Shown: one piece after another, positions 1 through 11,470 of the stretch
Position numbering within the stretch: position 1 is the first letter of the stretch
Layout: every line of letters starts with the position of its first letter
DNA from: Phyto melanocephala
Lineage: Eukaryota; Arthropoda; Insecta; Diptera; Rhinophoridae
DNA: 64,000 bases
Reading direction: 5' to 3'
NCBI GenBank assembly: GCA_941918925.1
Contig: OW799237.1
Span: forward strand, 106,982,515-107,046,514
Notes under the pieces: model-generated
What the model saw: only the letters and a program-made list of their open reading frames with translations
Database searches by the model: none
What the model was told of the DNA's origin: nothing
Position numbers and translations under genes: made by a program

Positions 1-25
1 TAAGTTTTAAACAAAGAGCGTTGGC

Positions 26-75
26 GATGAAACTGTAGCTGGTTTCGAAAATGCATTTCACTCGCCTAGTGTCGG
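26..75 (+). repeat. Dispersed repeat with short hairpin, copy 1
   Basis: This stretch matches 21691-21741 almost base for base, around the block GTAGCTGGTTTCGAAAATGC. It contains a small stem, GAAAC(C/T) and GGTTTC around a GTAGCT loop. The second copy has the better-paired stem. Sequence on both sides of the block diverges quickly. No family was recognised; it could be a fragment of a larger repeat. Confidence 0.5.
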
Positions 76-129
76 CAAAACTGAATCTTCATACAAATTA
101 CACTGCTCGGCAGCAAAATCCTCCATTAA

Positions 130-689
130 ATAAAACTATGTGGACTATATGGATTTTGATGCGCTGAACTCAAATCCGTTGTCAGTTTTTTTTCCATCAG
201 ATCGGGATTTTTTTTTTATGGGCGTGGAAAATTTTTCCCCCTTAATTAGTCAGGTACGGAGACATATTTCATCCTTACTCGAGAACCAGTCATCCGATTT
301 TCAAAAATAAAACACCAGAGCATGTGCAACAAAATTGAATTTAGATTACTACTTTTCTCTATCTCTTATCGTTTTGGAATTATTCAGAAATTAATGGAAA
401 CAAATTTTTTTCGTGCAAAATTCGTAATATTTTTCCATTTAAAAATGGAAATATAAAGCCTATATTCAACATCTTGCACCTTTTTCTTATAGCTACTTAT
501 CTTAGAAATAAAAAAAGACATAAACCATAAAAATCGGCTAAAAAATTTAGATTTTATTGTCAATTTACCGCAGGTACCCAATATTGACCAAATATGTGCA
601 AACAATGTCAGAGTGGGCGCACTAAAGCGCCTTGTATGCGAAGATTCAACTTTAGTTTTCTTTATTTAATATTTATTTTTATTAATATT
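130..689. other. No recognisable feature
   Basis: AT-rich sequence with short runs of T and A. The small open frames here show no family resemblance and no coding-like composition. Confidence 0.5.
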
Positions 690-1460
690 ATCAGTTTAAG
701 ATTCTTGCCAAGTCGACCAACAAAAATCTGTAAGCATTTCTTCCGATGGGTTTCCATTATAACGCTTCTCTATATGTAACATATCTTGATGGAACCGTTC
801 ACCATGTTCGTCTGATACAGCACCAAGATTATCCGGAAAAAATCTAGATGCGAATCTAAAAATGAATTTTCAGGGACATATTACACTTTAGAGCTTTGTA
901 GGCAGAAAGTAGTTATTCGATGATTTGATGGTAGTTTTCAGCTTTTCTGTTTCCCAAAAAATTGTGGCAGACATTTACAAAAGCTGTCCATGCTTTTTTC
1001 TCACATCATTCAATTTCGTTCTTAAGACCTTGTCCTTCATAAGCTGTCGTATTTGTGGACCTACAAATATGCCTTCTTTTACTTTAGCATCGCTGATTCT
1101 AGGAAATTTGCTCTTAATGTATAGAAAGCCTGCACCGTCCTTGTTTATTGCTTTGACAAAATTTTTCATAAGGCCTTGCTTTATGTGAAGAGGAGGCAGA
1201 AGAATTTTTTCTTTTTGAATTTAAGGCTCTTCTGCTACATTTTTTTCTCCTGGAATAAAATTTACTCTTTTCGGCCAAATTTTAACATTGTAGAGTTTTT
1301 CTTTCGCGCGGCTATCCCATTCACATAAGAAGCAACAAAACTTAGTATATCCACTTTGCAATCCATTTAACATTGCTACAACTTTCAAATCTGCACATAC
1401 GTTCCATGAGTAATGTAAGTATTTAATTTTTTGTAGTATCATCTGCAAGCATGGATTTTC
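690..1460 (-). pseudogene. Degenerate multi-copy TE-associated ORF, C-terminal half
   Basis: Read on the minus strand and across frameshifts, this region gives a recognisable series of blocks. In order they are: NVCADLKVVAMLNGLQSGYT followed by KFCCFLCEWDSR, then PGEKNVAEEP, LLPPLHIKQGLMKNFVKAI, KEGIFVGPQIRQLMKD, and finally DNLGAVSDEHGERFHQDM with a trailing TDFCWSTW. I recognise these blocks, from memory, as a family of high-copy predicted proteins in arthropod and cnidarian genomes that behaves like a transposable-element ORF; its biochemical role is unknown to me. The conserved Cys pairs (CCFLC) are kept. Several frameshifts and stops, for example between about 1190 and 1220 and near 960, make it a dead copy. 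An N-terminal piece of the same family lies at 7328-7465 on the other strand. Confidence 0.7.
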
Positions 1461-3046
1461 AATAAAAGTGCTTATCTTCCCCTAAGCGATCTTTAGTACA
1501 TTTGCGAACAGAAAATACACAGAATAATTATGAGGTTTCTATTAGCGACGTACAGAACAGTGCAACAAATGATCAGATTTTGAGAGCGATTTCAAGATGA
1601 ACGATATTCACGAACACTCTGGGGAACAGCAATAATATTTTCGGCAGAATCTATTGGACTATAGTGAATTCGCTCCTCGAAATGATGCCCAAACTGCAGT
1701 CGTTCTTTCTTATGAAAACTTTTCAGGTTAATTTTTTTACGGACAAATCTAAACAAGAGCCGCATTCGTTTTTTAGCTTTTAAAAATTGCCATTCTCATA
1801 CAATTTGTATGAAGCAATCCGTAAAACTGTGGCGTCAATAATTTTAAATTGTAATATTTAAACTTGACAGAGCATTAGGTAGTGAAGTTGGCTGCAAAAC
1901 AACTGTAATTGTTGAAAAGTAATGTCGTTTTAGCTAATAACAGATCAATCTAGCATTTTTATCGATATTTTTTCTTTGTTTTTTATTTACAAAATGTTAA
2001 CACTCTTAATAAAATTTGTTGATTTATTTGAAATCGATAAGCGGTATAAAAAACAATGCTGGCCGTTCTTGTTTAGGTTTGTGTCTTACAGTTTGGCCTA
2101 AAGACTCTCTGTTTTTTAAGTAAATTTGTAATGTATTATATTATTTAAAACAACTAATGAATGAAGAAATTAATGTCATTTTATCATTTTTAAGCAAACA
2201 AATCGCTCGTTCAAAATTAAAATCTTCACATAGTTCACACTTTATTATAAGCTATAGAGTCTGTGCTCTATGAGACATTTTTTTTTTTCGAAGATATATT
2301 TTCATATTTTTCTTTCTTTTATGTCTGCACCATGCTAATCTTTTAGTATTATTTCTCACTAATCTTTAAGTATTATTTAAATTTATTCTACTTTTTTTTT
2401 AATAAAGTACAATTTTAATTACAGATAACAAAGTTTATCTATAGCAAATTTTAAAAAAACCAATTGAGTTGTTTTCGAGCCCATCAACTTGTGGAATATA
2501 GACAGAAAGACAGCCAGACAAAACTTCTAAGAAGTGGTGTTTTATTAAAAAAATATTTCACTTCTTTCTAAATTCATTAAAACTTTTTAATCAGATTCTT
2601 ATGAATATATACATACAGTTTTTAAAAGTTTAATTTTTATTTTATTTAAAGTGAACTACTGGAAACAATTTGAAAACCTCTTAAATGTAACGTAAAACAC
2701 AACTATTTGCCATCAGAAATTGGGTCAGGTGGACTTATCTTTAATGTGTTGTTTCTTATTTTAGTTTTACACATGTTAAATGCAATCAAGAAACATGTTC
2801 TTTAAAGTCTCATCTAATTATTGTTAAAGTCATCTTCAGGCAGTTTGGTTTTTTTTTTGCATTTTGTAACCCATTTTTTTCTATCATTTAAGTTGAATAA
2901 CACCAAAGAAATATGCAAAAAAAATTTCATACATTTTATTCTTCCATTATTTAATTTTATTCATGGTCGTATTTGTATCCTTTGTAGTGCAGAATGAGAA
3001 AAAAATAATAAACTCTGGTGTCTTGTGCGAGTACATAGATTGTTTG
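1461..3046. other. No recognisable feature
   Basis: AT-rich non-coding sequence with many homopolymer runs. No repeat shared with the rest of the window was noticed. Confidence 0.5.
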
Positions 3047-3120
3047 TACGAGGGCTGTTTTTCAAATTTCGGGACTTGAGACTACAAATTTGCAAAATAA
3101 AAATACAATCAAAAATTGTT

Positions 3121-3250
3121 CTATTTCTTTTCAAAATATTCGTCATAAAGACCAATACACTTTAACATATCTGTGAACCAATTTTCGAACCATTTTTTCC
3201 ATTCTGATTGAGGTACCTCCAAAACATGCATTTTGAAAGCATTATGCTCG
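3121..3250 (-). pseudogene. mariner transposase C-terminal fragment
   Basis: The minus-strand frame ends in KKWFENWFTDMLKCI and then YDEYFEKK followed by a stop, the usual C-terminal signature of mariner transposases. The frame is cut at its upstream end by the MITE that begins at 3251. The rest of the gene continues beyond the MITE at 3925-4330, heavily mutated. Confidence 0.7.
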
Positions 3251-3924
3251 GCGCACAATTGGGACGAACGACGAATTTCGCCCAACAAATTCGTCGTGTG
3301 AAGCACAACAACGACGAAAAAGTAACATCTTTTATAGTTGATAAAATTTTTTAGGGTTTGTGCAAAGAAAAAACAAAAATAATCTAAGAATTTAATTTTT
3401 TGTGAAACTCAACAAAACAAAAAATATAATTTCTGTAATAATAATAACTTGTTTACGTATAAGCAAACGTTTGCAAAGAATATCGTTGGTACGTACATTA
3501 AACAGTTATATAAATTTAGTTTTTGTATAACAGCTAATAGTGTGACCATAATAAAAAAGATCACTTAATAAACTTAAAAATTTGCAAAAACACAAATAAA
3601 AACAAATTTTTGTACTTAACTTTTTTATACTTATTTTAAATGTTTCAAAATAAAAAATAAAACAATTATTAAAGTCAAAACTATCTTTATTTTCTTAAAA
3701 AGTTGAAAAGTAAACCCAAATTTAATAAGAAATGGTCACCTTGTATTAATTTGATCGTCGTTCGCCGGCGTAAGAAATAGAAATAAATCTAATGCAGAGT
3801 TCGCCGCGTATAGCGAACTTCGACTGACGTCACAATTGTGTGCATTCTCATATACACAAATGTGATTTATTTCTGATATCGAATATTCGCGACGAAAAAT
3901 TCGTCGTTCGTCCCAATTGTGCGC
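3251..3924. mobile_element. Non-autonomous TIR element (MITE) nested in mariner
   Basis: A perfect 28-bp terminal inverted repeat, starting GCGCACAATTGGGACGAACG, spans 3251-3278 and 3897-3924. The motif TTCGTCG recurs just inside both ends. The interior is AT-rich and non-coding. The target duplication is unclear; flanks read ATGCTCG and CTAGCAT, so a degraded 4-bp duplication is possible. Superfamily not determined. It interrupts the mariner transposase frame, so it is younger than that copy. Confidence 0.8.
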
Positions 3925-4591
3925 CTAGCATTCAATTGAATTTTTGGGGTTTTGCTCGTCTTGGAATACCTATACAGTCAACTGATATTAACTTTTCGTA
4001 TGCATAGATACGCGATTTGTCACCCCTTATGATTTAATACACATATTTTGAAGCACCGCGATCGTATTTTTAGTGACCAATTAACACAAGCCTTTTTTTA
4101 AGAGATTGTCAAGTTATGTAAGATCCAACGCGAACAAATCTTTTTATAGCCCAATACTTATGGAATATAAAATATATGCTGGTCCTACTAATATTTAAGA
4201 ATGTCCCAATCTCACGATAAGCTACCTCACGATCTTGCAGTATCATTTCTTGCACACCATCAAGGTTTTACGGAACAACAACTGTACAGCATCGATAAGC
4301 ACTGGTCCCCGATGATGCTTCATCGCTAAAGATCAAATATAGTTCATCGATAGACTAATGATGATTTAATCTAAAATTTAAAAAAATAATGGAAATATTC
4401 ACGCTTTAATTTAATTTTTTGACTGGCATGAGTTTTTCGAGTTACTGTAGACCACACAAATAACATTCCTACATCCAGATTTTATTAATAGAAATATTGT
4501 CAAAAACATGCAGCTTTACTATAGGAACGTCAATTGACAGATTGCAGTACTGGAATTGCCCAAACACGAAATATAAAAGGCAACCCTCGTA

Positions 4592-5368
4592 GTTGTTATT
4601 TTTGTTGTTTGGATTTTTTCACCGTTGACAGTTTAATTTCCGTAGAGTAGTGTGTGTGTGTGTGGGCAGTTACAGATAATTTCAACCTAAAATTAACCGA
4701 AACAATTTTTTTGCCAGACGAGTATTCATCGCTAACTGTTTTCTATTCTACTTTTAAAGAAACTATGTCATATTGGACTTATAACTATTTTCAAAATGCA
4801 TATTAAGTTTTTTTTTAAATTCTTAAATTTTTTTATTAATTTAGTTAAACCCCTAACCACTGCCTGGCATTAAATGCCACAGTTTGGTATGACACAAGCG
4901 TAAATGTAAGAATGAAAAGAATTCTGCATTTCGTGATATTTTCAACATAAAAATAATTTTCATCATCTGTTGTCATTGTGTGTGATATGAATGAAGTACT
5001 TGTGGAGGATGACGACACGATGATGAAAAAATAAATGCCAAGTGTTGGTTGCTCTGCATTAAATTCTATTGTGCATTGTTTTATTCTATTCACACTTTGA
5101 ACTTTTTTCTATGTAGAACAACCCTACACAAATGTGAGTGTTTTAGATGAACATTTGTGTGTAACGGTGTGTGTTTTAAATAAGATTTTCAAAAGAAAAT
5201 CCTAGAAATATATTATACTACGATGATATTATGCAATACTTATTGTTGAGTAGGGGAAACCAAGTTCAGATATTTGAACTTTGATTTAAATTTTCTTTAA
5301 AGTTAGGTATTCACTGAAAATATAAGAAAGTGTGTTATATTCAGTCATAGCAAATATAATGTCTCTTT
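4592..5368. other. No recognisable feature
   Basis: Contains a short (GT)n run at about 4652-4662 and AT-rich unique-looking sequence. No coding frame is supported. Confidence 0.5.
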
Positions 5369-5370
5369 TA

Positions 5371-5500
5371 CGAGGGTTGCCTTTTAGATTTCGAGATTGG
5401 ACAACCTTAGTACTGCAATCTGCCAACTGAAGTAGTTTTAGTAAAATTCGACATTTTTGACATCGTCCGTATTAAGAATATTTTGACGTAGGAACGCTAT
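5371..5500 (+). mobile_element. mariner 5' end fragment, second copy
   Basis: Begins TA-CGAGGGTTGCCTTTTAGATT and stays similar to the inward-read right end of the mariner at 3049-4589 for roughly 130 bases, including TACTGCAATCTGYCAA. Similarity then stops and no second terminal repeat or transposase was found, so it is a truncated copy. Confidence 0.55.
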
Positions 5501-5879
5501 TTGTGTGATCAACAGTAAAATGAAAAATATATATCGGTCTTTTCAAATCGTTTGCTGATCCGAAAAACATTAATAATGCGCGTGAAGTGAATTCGTCCCA
5601 TTGCCAAATGTCAAACATCGTATAAAAAATATTTAAAAGAAATTCATTTTTATTTATATTAAGTTTAACATTTGGGTGGAAAGCAAATTTAATCGAATTC
5701 TGGTTAAGTATAATCTGTGCTGACTCAACTCCAGCCATATTTACACAATTATATGCAATGGCGAATTAATACAACCAAGACTTATTCTTATATCACATAT
5801 GGAAGAGTTGTTATGTTATGTTTAATTTAATAAAATTTTATTAAAAAAAATAGGATATAATTTTGTAAAACCCATAATA

Positions 5880-6126
5880 CTGTGGCTTGGAGCTAAAAGG
5901 GCCAATGCCACTTTTTTGCTCTTTTGAGTTAATCATTGCATTAGATTTGTTTTCTTGCTCTATTTCATTATGGTAAAACAGCTAAAGTCATACTGAACCC
6001 AGAACAGCTTCATAAATAAAATGCTGGCCAATTTCACGATAAAAGCATCTATAAAAGTTAGAGTTCAATTCCAATTTTCTCAAAAGTAAATATTTTGACA
6101 TTGGCCCTTTTAGCTCCAAGCCACAG
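5880..6126 (+). mobile_element. MITE with CTGTGGCTTGGAGCTAAAAG ends, copy 1
   Basis: A 247-bp element has near-perfect inverted ends (CTGTGGCTTGGAGC and GCTCCAAGCCACAG, extending to about 27 bp) and a 4-bp direct duplication AATA at 5876-5879 and 6127-6130. A second copy lies at 30566-30793 in the opposite orientation, also with a 4-bp duplication (ATTT). The interior is non-coding. The 4-bp duplication does not fit hAT, Tc1/mariner or Harbinger; the superfamily is not assigned. Confidence 0.85.
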
Positions 6127-6130
6127 AATA

Positions 6131-6984
6131 AAGGGTTTAAAAACAACAAAAATAAATAAATACGGCTGCTTTCTGCACAAGCTTTATCTGAGGTATTTAG
6201 GGAGATCGAAAGGCTTTATTTGGACTAGTCGGTTTTTAAGTGTTAATTTTTGAGACATCACAACAACCAAATTTTTGAAAAAAACCGGTTATTTAAAATA
6301 TACCCTACAAAAAATTAATGACTAAAAATAACACATACAAAATATTTGTAATAACACTTTTGAAGCAATTTAATATATAATTCCTGCTGCAGGAAAAATA
6401 ATGCGTATGCAATACATATATTGTGTGTTGATTTCTTGATATTAAAAAAAAATTTTTTTGGAAAATTATTGTGTAAAAATTTTAATTCAGTGTAATAAAA
6501 CGTAATTTTTATTAAATAAATTGCAGTTTTTTTGACGAGGTTTTTTTTTATAAAATACTCAAGTAATATAAGGTAAGTACGAAAGGTAGCAGCCAAACAT
6601 ACAATAAGCAATTCCAGTCGTAATATTAATGACGCTTATACCATGAAAAATTATTAAAATGAACCCCTGCAGAAAGTAGTGATATTAACGTGAAAAATTG
6701 TGATACAAAAAGTGATGTAATAAAAAGTATAATAATAAATAATATAAAAATAATTAATTTTGTTTTATTGTACGAGTACCTAGTACCTAGTTAGCTTTGA
6801 CCGATAAACATGTTAAGTGCGACTAGTTAGCTTTGATCGATATACACGGTTAATTAAAAAAAACACCCACTTTTAAGTGCAAAGATCCTATGATTTGGCG
6901 TGAACCATCTAACCATCATGACGACTGTTTTTTTTGTGTAACGAAAATCATAGGAATAAACCATAAAAATTGCTCTAAGTTGAC
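6131..6984. other. No recognisable feature
   Basis: AT-rich sequence. The open frame on the minus strand near 6315-6611 has strongly biased AT-driven composition and no family resemblance. Confidence 0.45.
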
Positions 6985-7130
6985 ATAGGTTAGGTTAGGT
7001 TGAAAAGGAGGGGCATTAAAAGCCCATGACAGGTATGCCCAGTTGGCATGTTGTGCGCTCCATGTGGAAAACGGAATTCCCAAACAAAAACCATAAACAT
7101 AATTTCCCATAAATAACGGACTAGTCCAAG
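6985..7130 (-). mobile_element. LINE 3'-end copy (5' truncated)
   Basis: On the minus strand this ends with an (AACCT)n tail and is nearly the same as the 3' untranslated end of the LINE at 52385-53115. Shared blocks include CCCAGTTGGCATGTTGTGCG and CATAATTTCCCATAAAT. Only about 145 bases are kept, as expected from 5' truncation during target-primed reverse transcription. Confidence 0.75.
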
Positions 7131-7327
7131 ACTAGTCGAAGTTGATATATTCAAACTTAAAATCTGCCATAAGACCAGTCTTGAGTATTAGTGACACATC
7201 AACACCACAACACCCATGTACATCTTCGTAAAATTCAGACTAGTGCAGCGGACAAACCGAAAACGACGACAGTGGTAGCGACAGTGATTTTGATTGCTAC
7301 GGTAGTCCCCGATAACTAAATCAAGAT

Positions 7328-7465
7328 GATCTAAATGACTGGATCAGGGACCTTTGACTTTCTAAAATGGCATCAGAAATTTTAGCTTCCCGATTGAAAG
7401 AAAGAAATTTATTGACCAGAGGAACGAAGATATCGTACTACCGTAACAGGGAAAAGGATTTACAG
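7328..7465 (+). pseudogene. N-terminal fragment of the multi-copy TE-associated ORF
   Basis: The plus strand reads DLNDWIRDL, one stop, LSKMASEILASRLKERNLL and then TRGTKISYYRNREKDL. I recognise this as the conserved N-terminal block of the same repetitive protein family whose C-terminal half is at 690-1460. It is in the opposite orientation to that piece and about 6 kb away, so the two are separate copies. The stop codon within the block and lack of any continuation mark it as dead. Confidence 0.6.
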
Positions 7466-7839
7466 CCGAGCTAAAGCTGAGCACTGGACAAAAAGAGACA
7501 GGCCGAAAAAAGAGAAAGCGAGGCTTTAAATCCCTGCAAGCAAAATGAAGTTTTATTGAAATTTATATATATATTTTTTGTTGTCACTATTGAGAATTTT
7601 GCAAACATTACTTCGAAAGAACTTAACTGCAGTAATACACAAACAAACAGAAATTCATATAAGAAAAACATGTGTAACATAATAAAGGATCCGCCATCTA
7701 ACGTTTTTTTTTTTTAACCAGTGCTTATTTCATGAATGGTAACACTTACCTCATGTCTGATTTGTTTATACGCTTATACAACGCTGGGAAATATTGCGAC
7801 ATTTCTTTAACCGATTTTGATAAAAGAATATCTTTTCAG

Positions 7840-8150
7840 ATGAAGCTCATTTTGATCTTGGAGGGTATGTAAACAAGCAAAATTGTCGCATTTGGAGCAC
7901 AGAAAACCCGCACGCATACATTAAAAAGCCGCTACACCCAAAACGAGTCACTGTTTGGTGCGGATTTTGGTCGAAAAGGAGTGGCCGTAGTCAATGGCGA
8001 TCGCTATCGGGCCATGTTGAACGAATTTTTGTTCACAAAAATTGAAGAGGAGGATATTAGCAACATTTGGTTTCAACAGGACGGCGCTACGTGCCAAACA
8101 GCCGAAGCTACACTTTTTGTAGCATTTTCAAAAAAAAAAACAGTTATTTG
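7840..8150 (+). pseudogene. DD41D-type mariner transposase fragment
   Basis: Across two frames the sequence gives F-GGYVNKQNCRIWSTENPHA, PLHPKRVTVWCGFWS, then VAVVNGDRYRAMLNEFLFTK and IWFQQDGATCQTAEATL. These are the central catalytic blocks of the Tc1/mariner group with a third acid 41 residues from the second (see 25618-26545). The second catalytic Asp (QQDGA) is present; the third block is lost, the frame running into unrelated sequence after about 8130. No terminal repeats were found. It is a truncated pseudogene. Confidence 0.75.
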
Positions 8151-8159
8151 GCGAACCCT

Positions 8160-9899
8160 TTATAACGATACTAATTATATAAGTTCACAAAATTACATGC
8201 TATAAAATTTAAAAAAAACTAATAAGCCAAATTTTTGACTTAGACCATTTTCACAATTAACATTAAACGAGTTTCATTTAGCATTATTTAAACAACCACT
8301 CATAAATGATTTTTGAGAACATCGTTAAAATCACATTGAATTAATTTTGTTTAAAATAATATGGTGTCAAGGAACTAAAAAATTCATTAAAATTTTTTTT
8401 CTTTTAACTAGACCAATTTTATAATAAAGGGCACATTCACATACATTATACTCCTAAGCTTTTAATTAATTTTTTTTAAGTCCTGGAAAATGTAATATAC
8501 TTTTAAAAAAAATCATTAATCGAAACAAAAATATATTGAAAAACTATGTACATTGGCAGGTAGGAGGTAGAAGGGGTGCAGGAGGCAAGAGATACCTCCA
8601 ACACCCTCACTACGAGACCAGCATGGTCATTTTGTGTTCATACATATTTATGCTTTATTTTACCATAATCTTTATTTGTTTATTTTCACAACTCGTAAAA
8701 TACTCTCTAGTCGTTCCTGACCAAATGCACAGGTTGCATTATTCCCTCTTGATTTCTTAAGCACTTTACTTTTGTTCAAACGAAAAGTACTCAAAGTAAA
8801 ACGAAAAAAAAACGCTTTTAAAAACATCTTGACCTTTCTAAGCATTCTTCTTTAATACTCGTGTGACACTTCAAGGCTGTCATCTGTAGATAAATCAGTT
8901 TTAAATCTCTGTACAACAAAAAATACTCAATTGTTTAAACTCACTTCCATTGTGGGCTTAAAGAGAAAATTAAACAAGAAATATTATAAGAAAAACTTTT
9001 TCAAAAATAAATGTAAAAAACAAGACTTACTGTCCATTTTATGAATGACTAACTGCTTGTGTTTTCATTGTTTTTATTTGCCGATAACCGGATACTGATT
9101 AAATGGGTCTTTAAATGCATAGACAGCTAAAGCGTGAGTTAAAACAAAAACACAAACAAAGATTTTAAGTTTATTTTAACTACTAAATATTTCAGATCAT
9201 TCATCTTTATGACTGTTTACAGAATATATTTTTTTTTTTTCGAACAATTTGCCATTTTTGTCAAGAAACAAAAAGCAATCAGTTTTTACTGTCTAATTAT
9301 TGGCCATTTGTAATCACATTGTCACATTGTGTCGTTGCTTTTGTCGATAGTTCCATCAATTTATCCATTCATTCAATCGTTGTACATTGTGAAGTCAGTT
9401 AATGTTGTTACATTCTGTTCAACTTGAAATTTAATTGACTTTTTTATCCGATTTCTTATTATATTTTTTTTTTTTTTTAATTAAAACGCCGCACCAATCA
9501 AATGCTTTTAAGTAAATATTTATTTATTAGTTTTGCCTTAACGTTGTGTTTTTATATGATTTAACGCAGACAGCAGCACTAGCACCACCAACGACGTCAA
9601 TCAAGTGTTTTTTAATTGCTCTTCTGTTCATTCATAAAGTTTTACGATTATTTGTTTGGCTGCTCTCTTTATAAGGCAAAAAAAAAATTAAAGACGTCAT
9701 TTATTTTCTTAATGTTTGTACTTAGACGTTAACGGGGTGCCCAAAAAGAGCAAGATTTTTGAAACTAAGATATTTTTTCCCAAAAATTGGCATACGAGTA
9801 TAATAATAATATTTACATAGTTAATCCTGAGGACAAAGATTCTATCCATCTACATAAAAAGAATTCTTTTAACAAACGGTAAGTTCCTAACGAAGGTCT
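8160..9899. other. No recognisable feature
   Basis: AT-rich, largely unique-looking sequence. The stretch about 9040-9680 is less repetitive than its surroundings and could be host intronic or regulatory DNA, but no motif supports a specific claim. Confidence 0.45.
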
Positions 9900-9929
9900 T
9901 TATTTTGTGAGGTTTTTTGACATTCATTT

Positions 9930-10210
9930 CCCAATGTTATTGACAATGCTGCGACCCAAAAAATTTAATCTTCCACATCGAACCCGTAAAGCAAGTAAAA
10001 GTCGGAATATCGTCAAGCAATTGAATACGAATGAACAAAAAATCCCACGAAAACAGCGCCGTGTTATTATGGCCCGTCTTCGTGCATCACAAACACAAGA
10101 AGAAGCGGCTAATGAAACGGTTTGGTTGACAACGTGAAAATCGAAATGAACGCGTACGAAGAAGTGCCTCAAGTAATAATTTGGATAGAATTAAGCTTCA
10201 AATAAATATG
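9930..10210 (+). pseudogene. Arg/Gln-rich ORF fragment, possibly Helitron-type N-terminus
   Basis: One frame reads PRKQRRVIMARLRASQTQEE followed by AANE. After a one-base shift the next frame reads QRENRNERVRRSASSNNLDR. Arg- and Glu-rich repeats of this kind precede the helicase-like domain in many arthropod Helitron/Helentron proteins. No Rep or helicase motif is visible, so this is a weak inference. A mutated non-LTR ORF1 or another basic protein is possible. Confidence 0.3.
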
Positions 10211-10372
10211 AATTACCTGCACCGATCTCCTTAAAATATTATGTACCTTTATGGTTAACATACCCGTAACAATAAATAATTGATACAATTTTTGAAAAAA
10301 ATCTTTATAAGCAATTGTCAGCATACTTATGTAGATAAAAATAATATTTTATTTAATGGCCAATACGACTCC

Positions 10373-11115
10373 AAACAAGTACGAGTGCTATATTCGGCCG
10401 TGCCGAATCTTATATACCCTTCACAACGTGTAGTCATGCAATAACAGTAGTTTGTATCACCATTCATCCCATATGAAATACGTCATCCCATTGTAAAATT
10501 ATAAATTCACGTATGTATGTTAAAAAAAATTAAAAAAAATATTAAAAAAATAATTAAAATATATATAATAAATATAAAACAAACAAAAAATAAAAAAAAA
10601 ATAATACAAATATAAATAATATATTTAAAAAAAAATAAAAAAAATATAAAAAAGGTTAAAAAAAAATTTAAAAAAAAATTTAAAAAAAATAAAAAAAATT
10701 GTTTTTGGCTCAGCTGAGATTCGATGCCACGTTTTCTATAACCAGTATACACGTTTGTATGTACGTATGTTGTTCTTGTAATGTTGTTTTTGTGAAAAAA
10801 AAAATCGAGGTCGTTGTGGGTTTTTGCTCATATCTCAGTTGTTTATGTACCGATGTTTCTGATTTTCAATACCGATCTACTCCCGAATATTTCTGATATT
10901 TTAATACCTCACCCGGGTCCAAGCGATGTCGGGGGGCTTCAAAAAGTTGATTTCAACATACACACGGACAGACTGACAGAGCTTAATCGACTCCCCTATT
11001 CATAAGCTTTCAGAAAATATATACTTTATGGGGTCGGAAATAAAAATTGTAGAAATTTTACACGGGATGACAAACCTATATACATATACCCTTTTTCACT
11101 GTGTGAAGGGTATAA
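10373..11115 (-). mobile_element. DINE-1/Helentron-like element, full-length copy
   Basis: In minus orientation it starts with a subterminal inverted repeat (TATACCCTTCACACAGTG with AAAAGGGTATAT). It then carries the block ATAAAGTATATATTTTCTGA, GAGTCGATTAAGC and a run of CTGTC/CCGT. It ends with the hairpin ATTCGGCACGGCCGAAT (10392-10408) followed by CACTCGTACTTGTTT. The 5' block is what I know from Drosophila DINE-1/INE-1. The middle is about 190 bases of A-rich low complexity (10515-10700 on the plus strand). It is non-coding; mobilisation would need a Helentron helicase in trans. Confidence 0.85.
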
Positions 11116-11159
11116 AAATGATTTGGTACAGAAGGAGCTATTGTTAATGTAGTATATAA

Positions 11160-11470
11160 TATATGCCAAGGATTGGAGAATGGATTTAGTGGTGTGGCTG
11201 GTATTTTTTATGATTTCTCAAAAGCGTTTGATCTTGTAGATCATAAAATTCTAATACAGAAGCTACGTTGTTATGGTGTTGAAGTAAGAGCATTAGATTT
11301 GATAAAAAGCTATTCAACACACCGAAAACAGTATGTTGAAGTAAATGTACAAAAGAGCTATATGGGTGCTGTTGACTATGGAGTTCCGCAGAGTAGTGTA
11401 TTGGGTCCACTGCTATTTAAAATCTATCTTAATGATCTACAAAATCTACAGGGTCCTAGCTTTTCTCGGA
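11160..11470 (+). pseudogene. Non-LTR retrotransposon reverse transcriptase, N-terminal part
   Basis: The frame reads AGIFYDFSKAFDLVDHKILI, LRCYGVEVRALDLIKSY and then YGVPQSSVLGPLLFKIYLND. These are RT blocks of a jockey/CR1-like LINE: D-SKAFD is the first catalytic region and GVPQ-S-LGPLLF the next. The catalytic YADD block does not follow here but reappears at 13275, so the two pieces are one ORF2 separated by about 1.78 kb of inserted sequence. Confidence 0.85.

Larger units (their letters stand above)
3049..4589 (-). mobile_element. mariner-like element (DD34D type), degenerate, with nested MITE
   Basis: The ends are imperfect inverted repeats, CGAGGGCTGTTTTTCAAATT on the left and CGAGGGTTGCCTTTTATATT read inward from the right, flanked by TA (3047-3048 and 4590-4591). 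The minus strand holds transposase debris in the right order. Near 4200-4260 there is an N-terminal stretch MILQDREVAYREIG. Near 3960-4060 the first catalytic block reads GDKS-IYAYE, where the family has GDES. At 3121-3190 the C-terminus reads KKWFENWFTDMLKCI and then YDEYFEKK. Stops and frameshifts are frequent and the second catalytic block is missing. A second TIR element (3251-3924) sits inside it. A 5' fragment of the same family is at 5371-5500. Confidence 0.75.

Noticed and set aside
6315..6611. 98-codon minus-strand frame
   Set aside because: Rich in Phe, Tyr, Lys and Ile as expected from AT-rich DNA; no motif.
10507..10752. 81-codon minus-strand Phe/Ile-rich frame, and similar at 19144-19335
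   Set aside because: Translation of the A/T-rich low-complexity tract of DINE copies.
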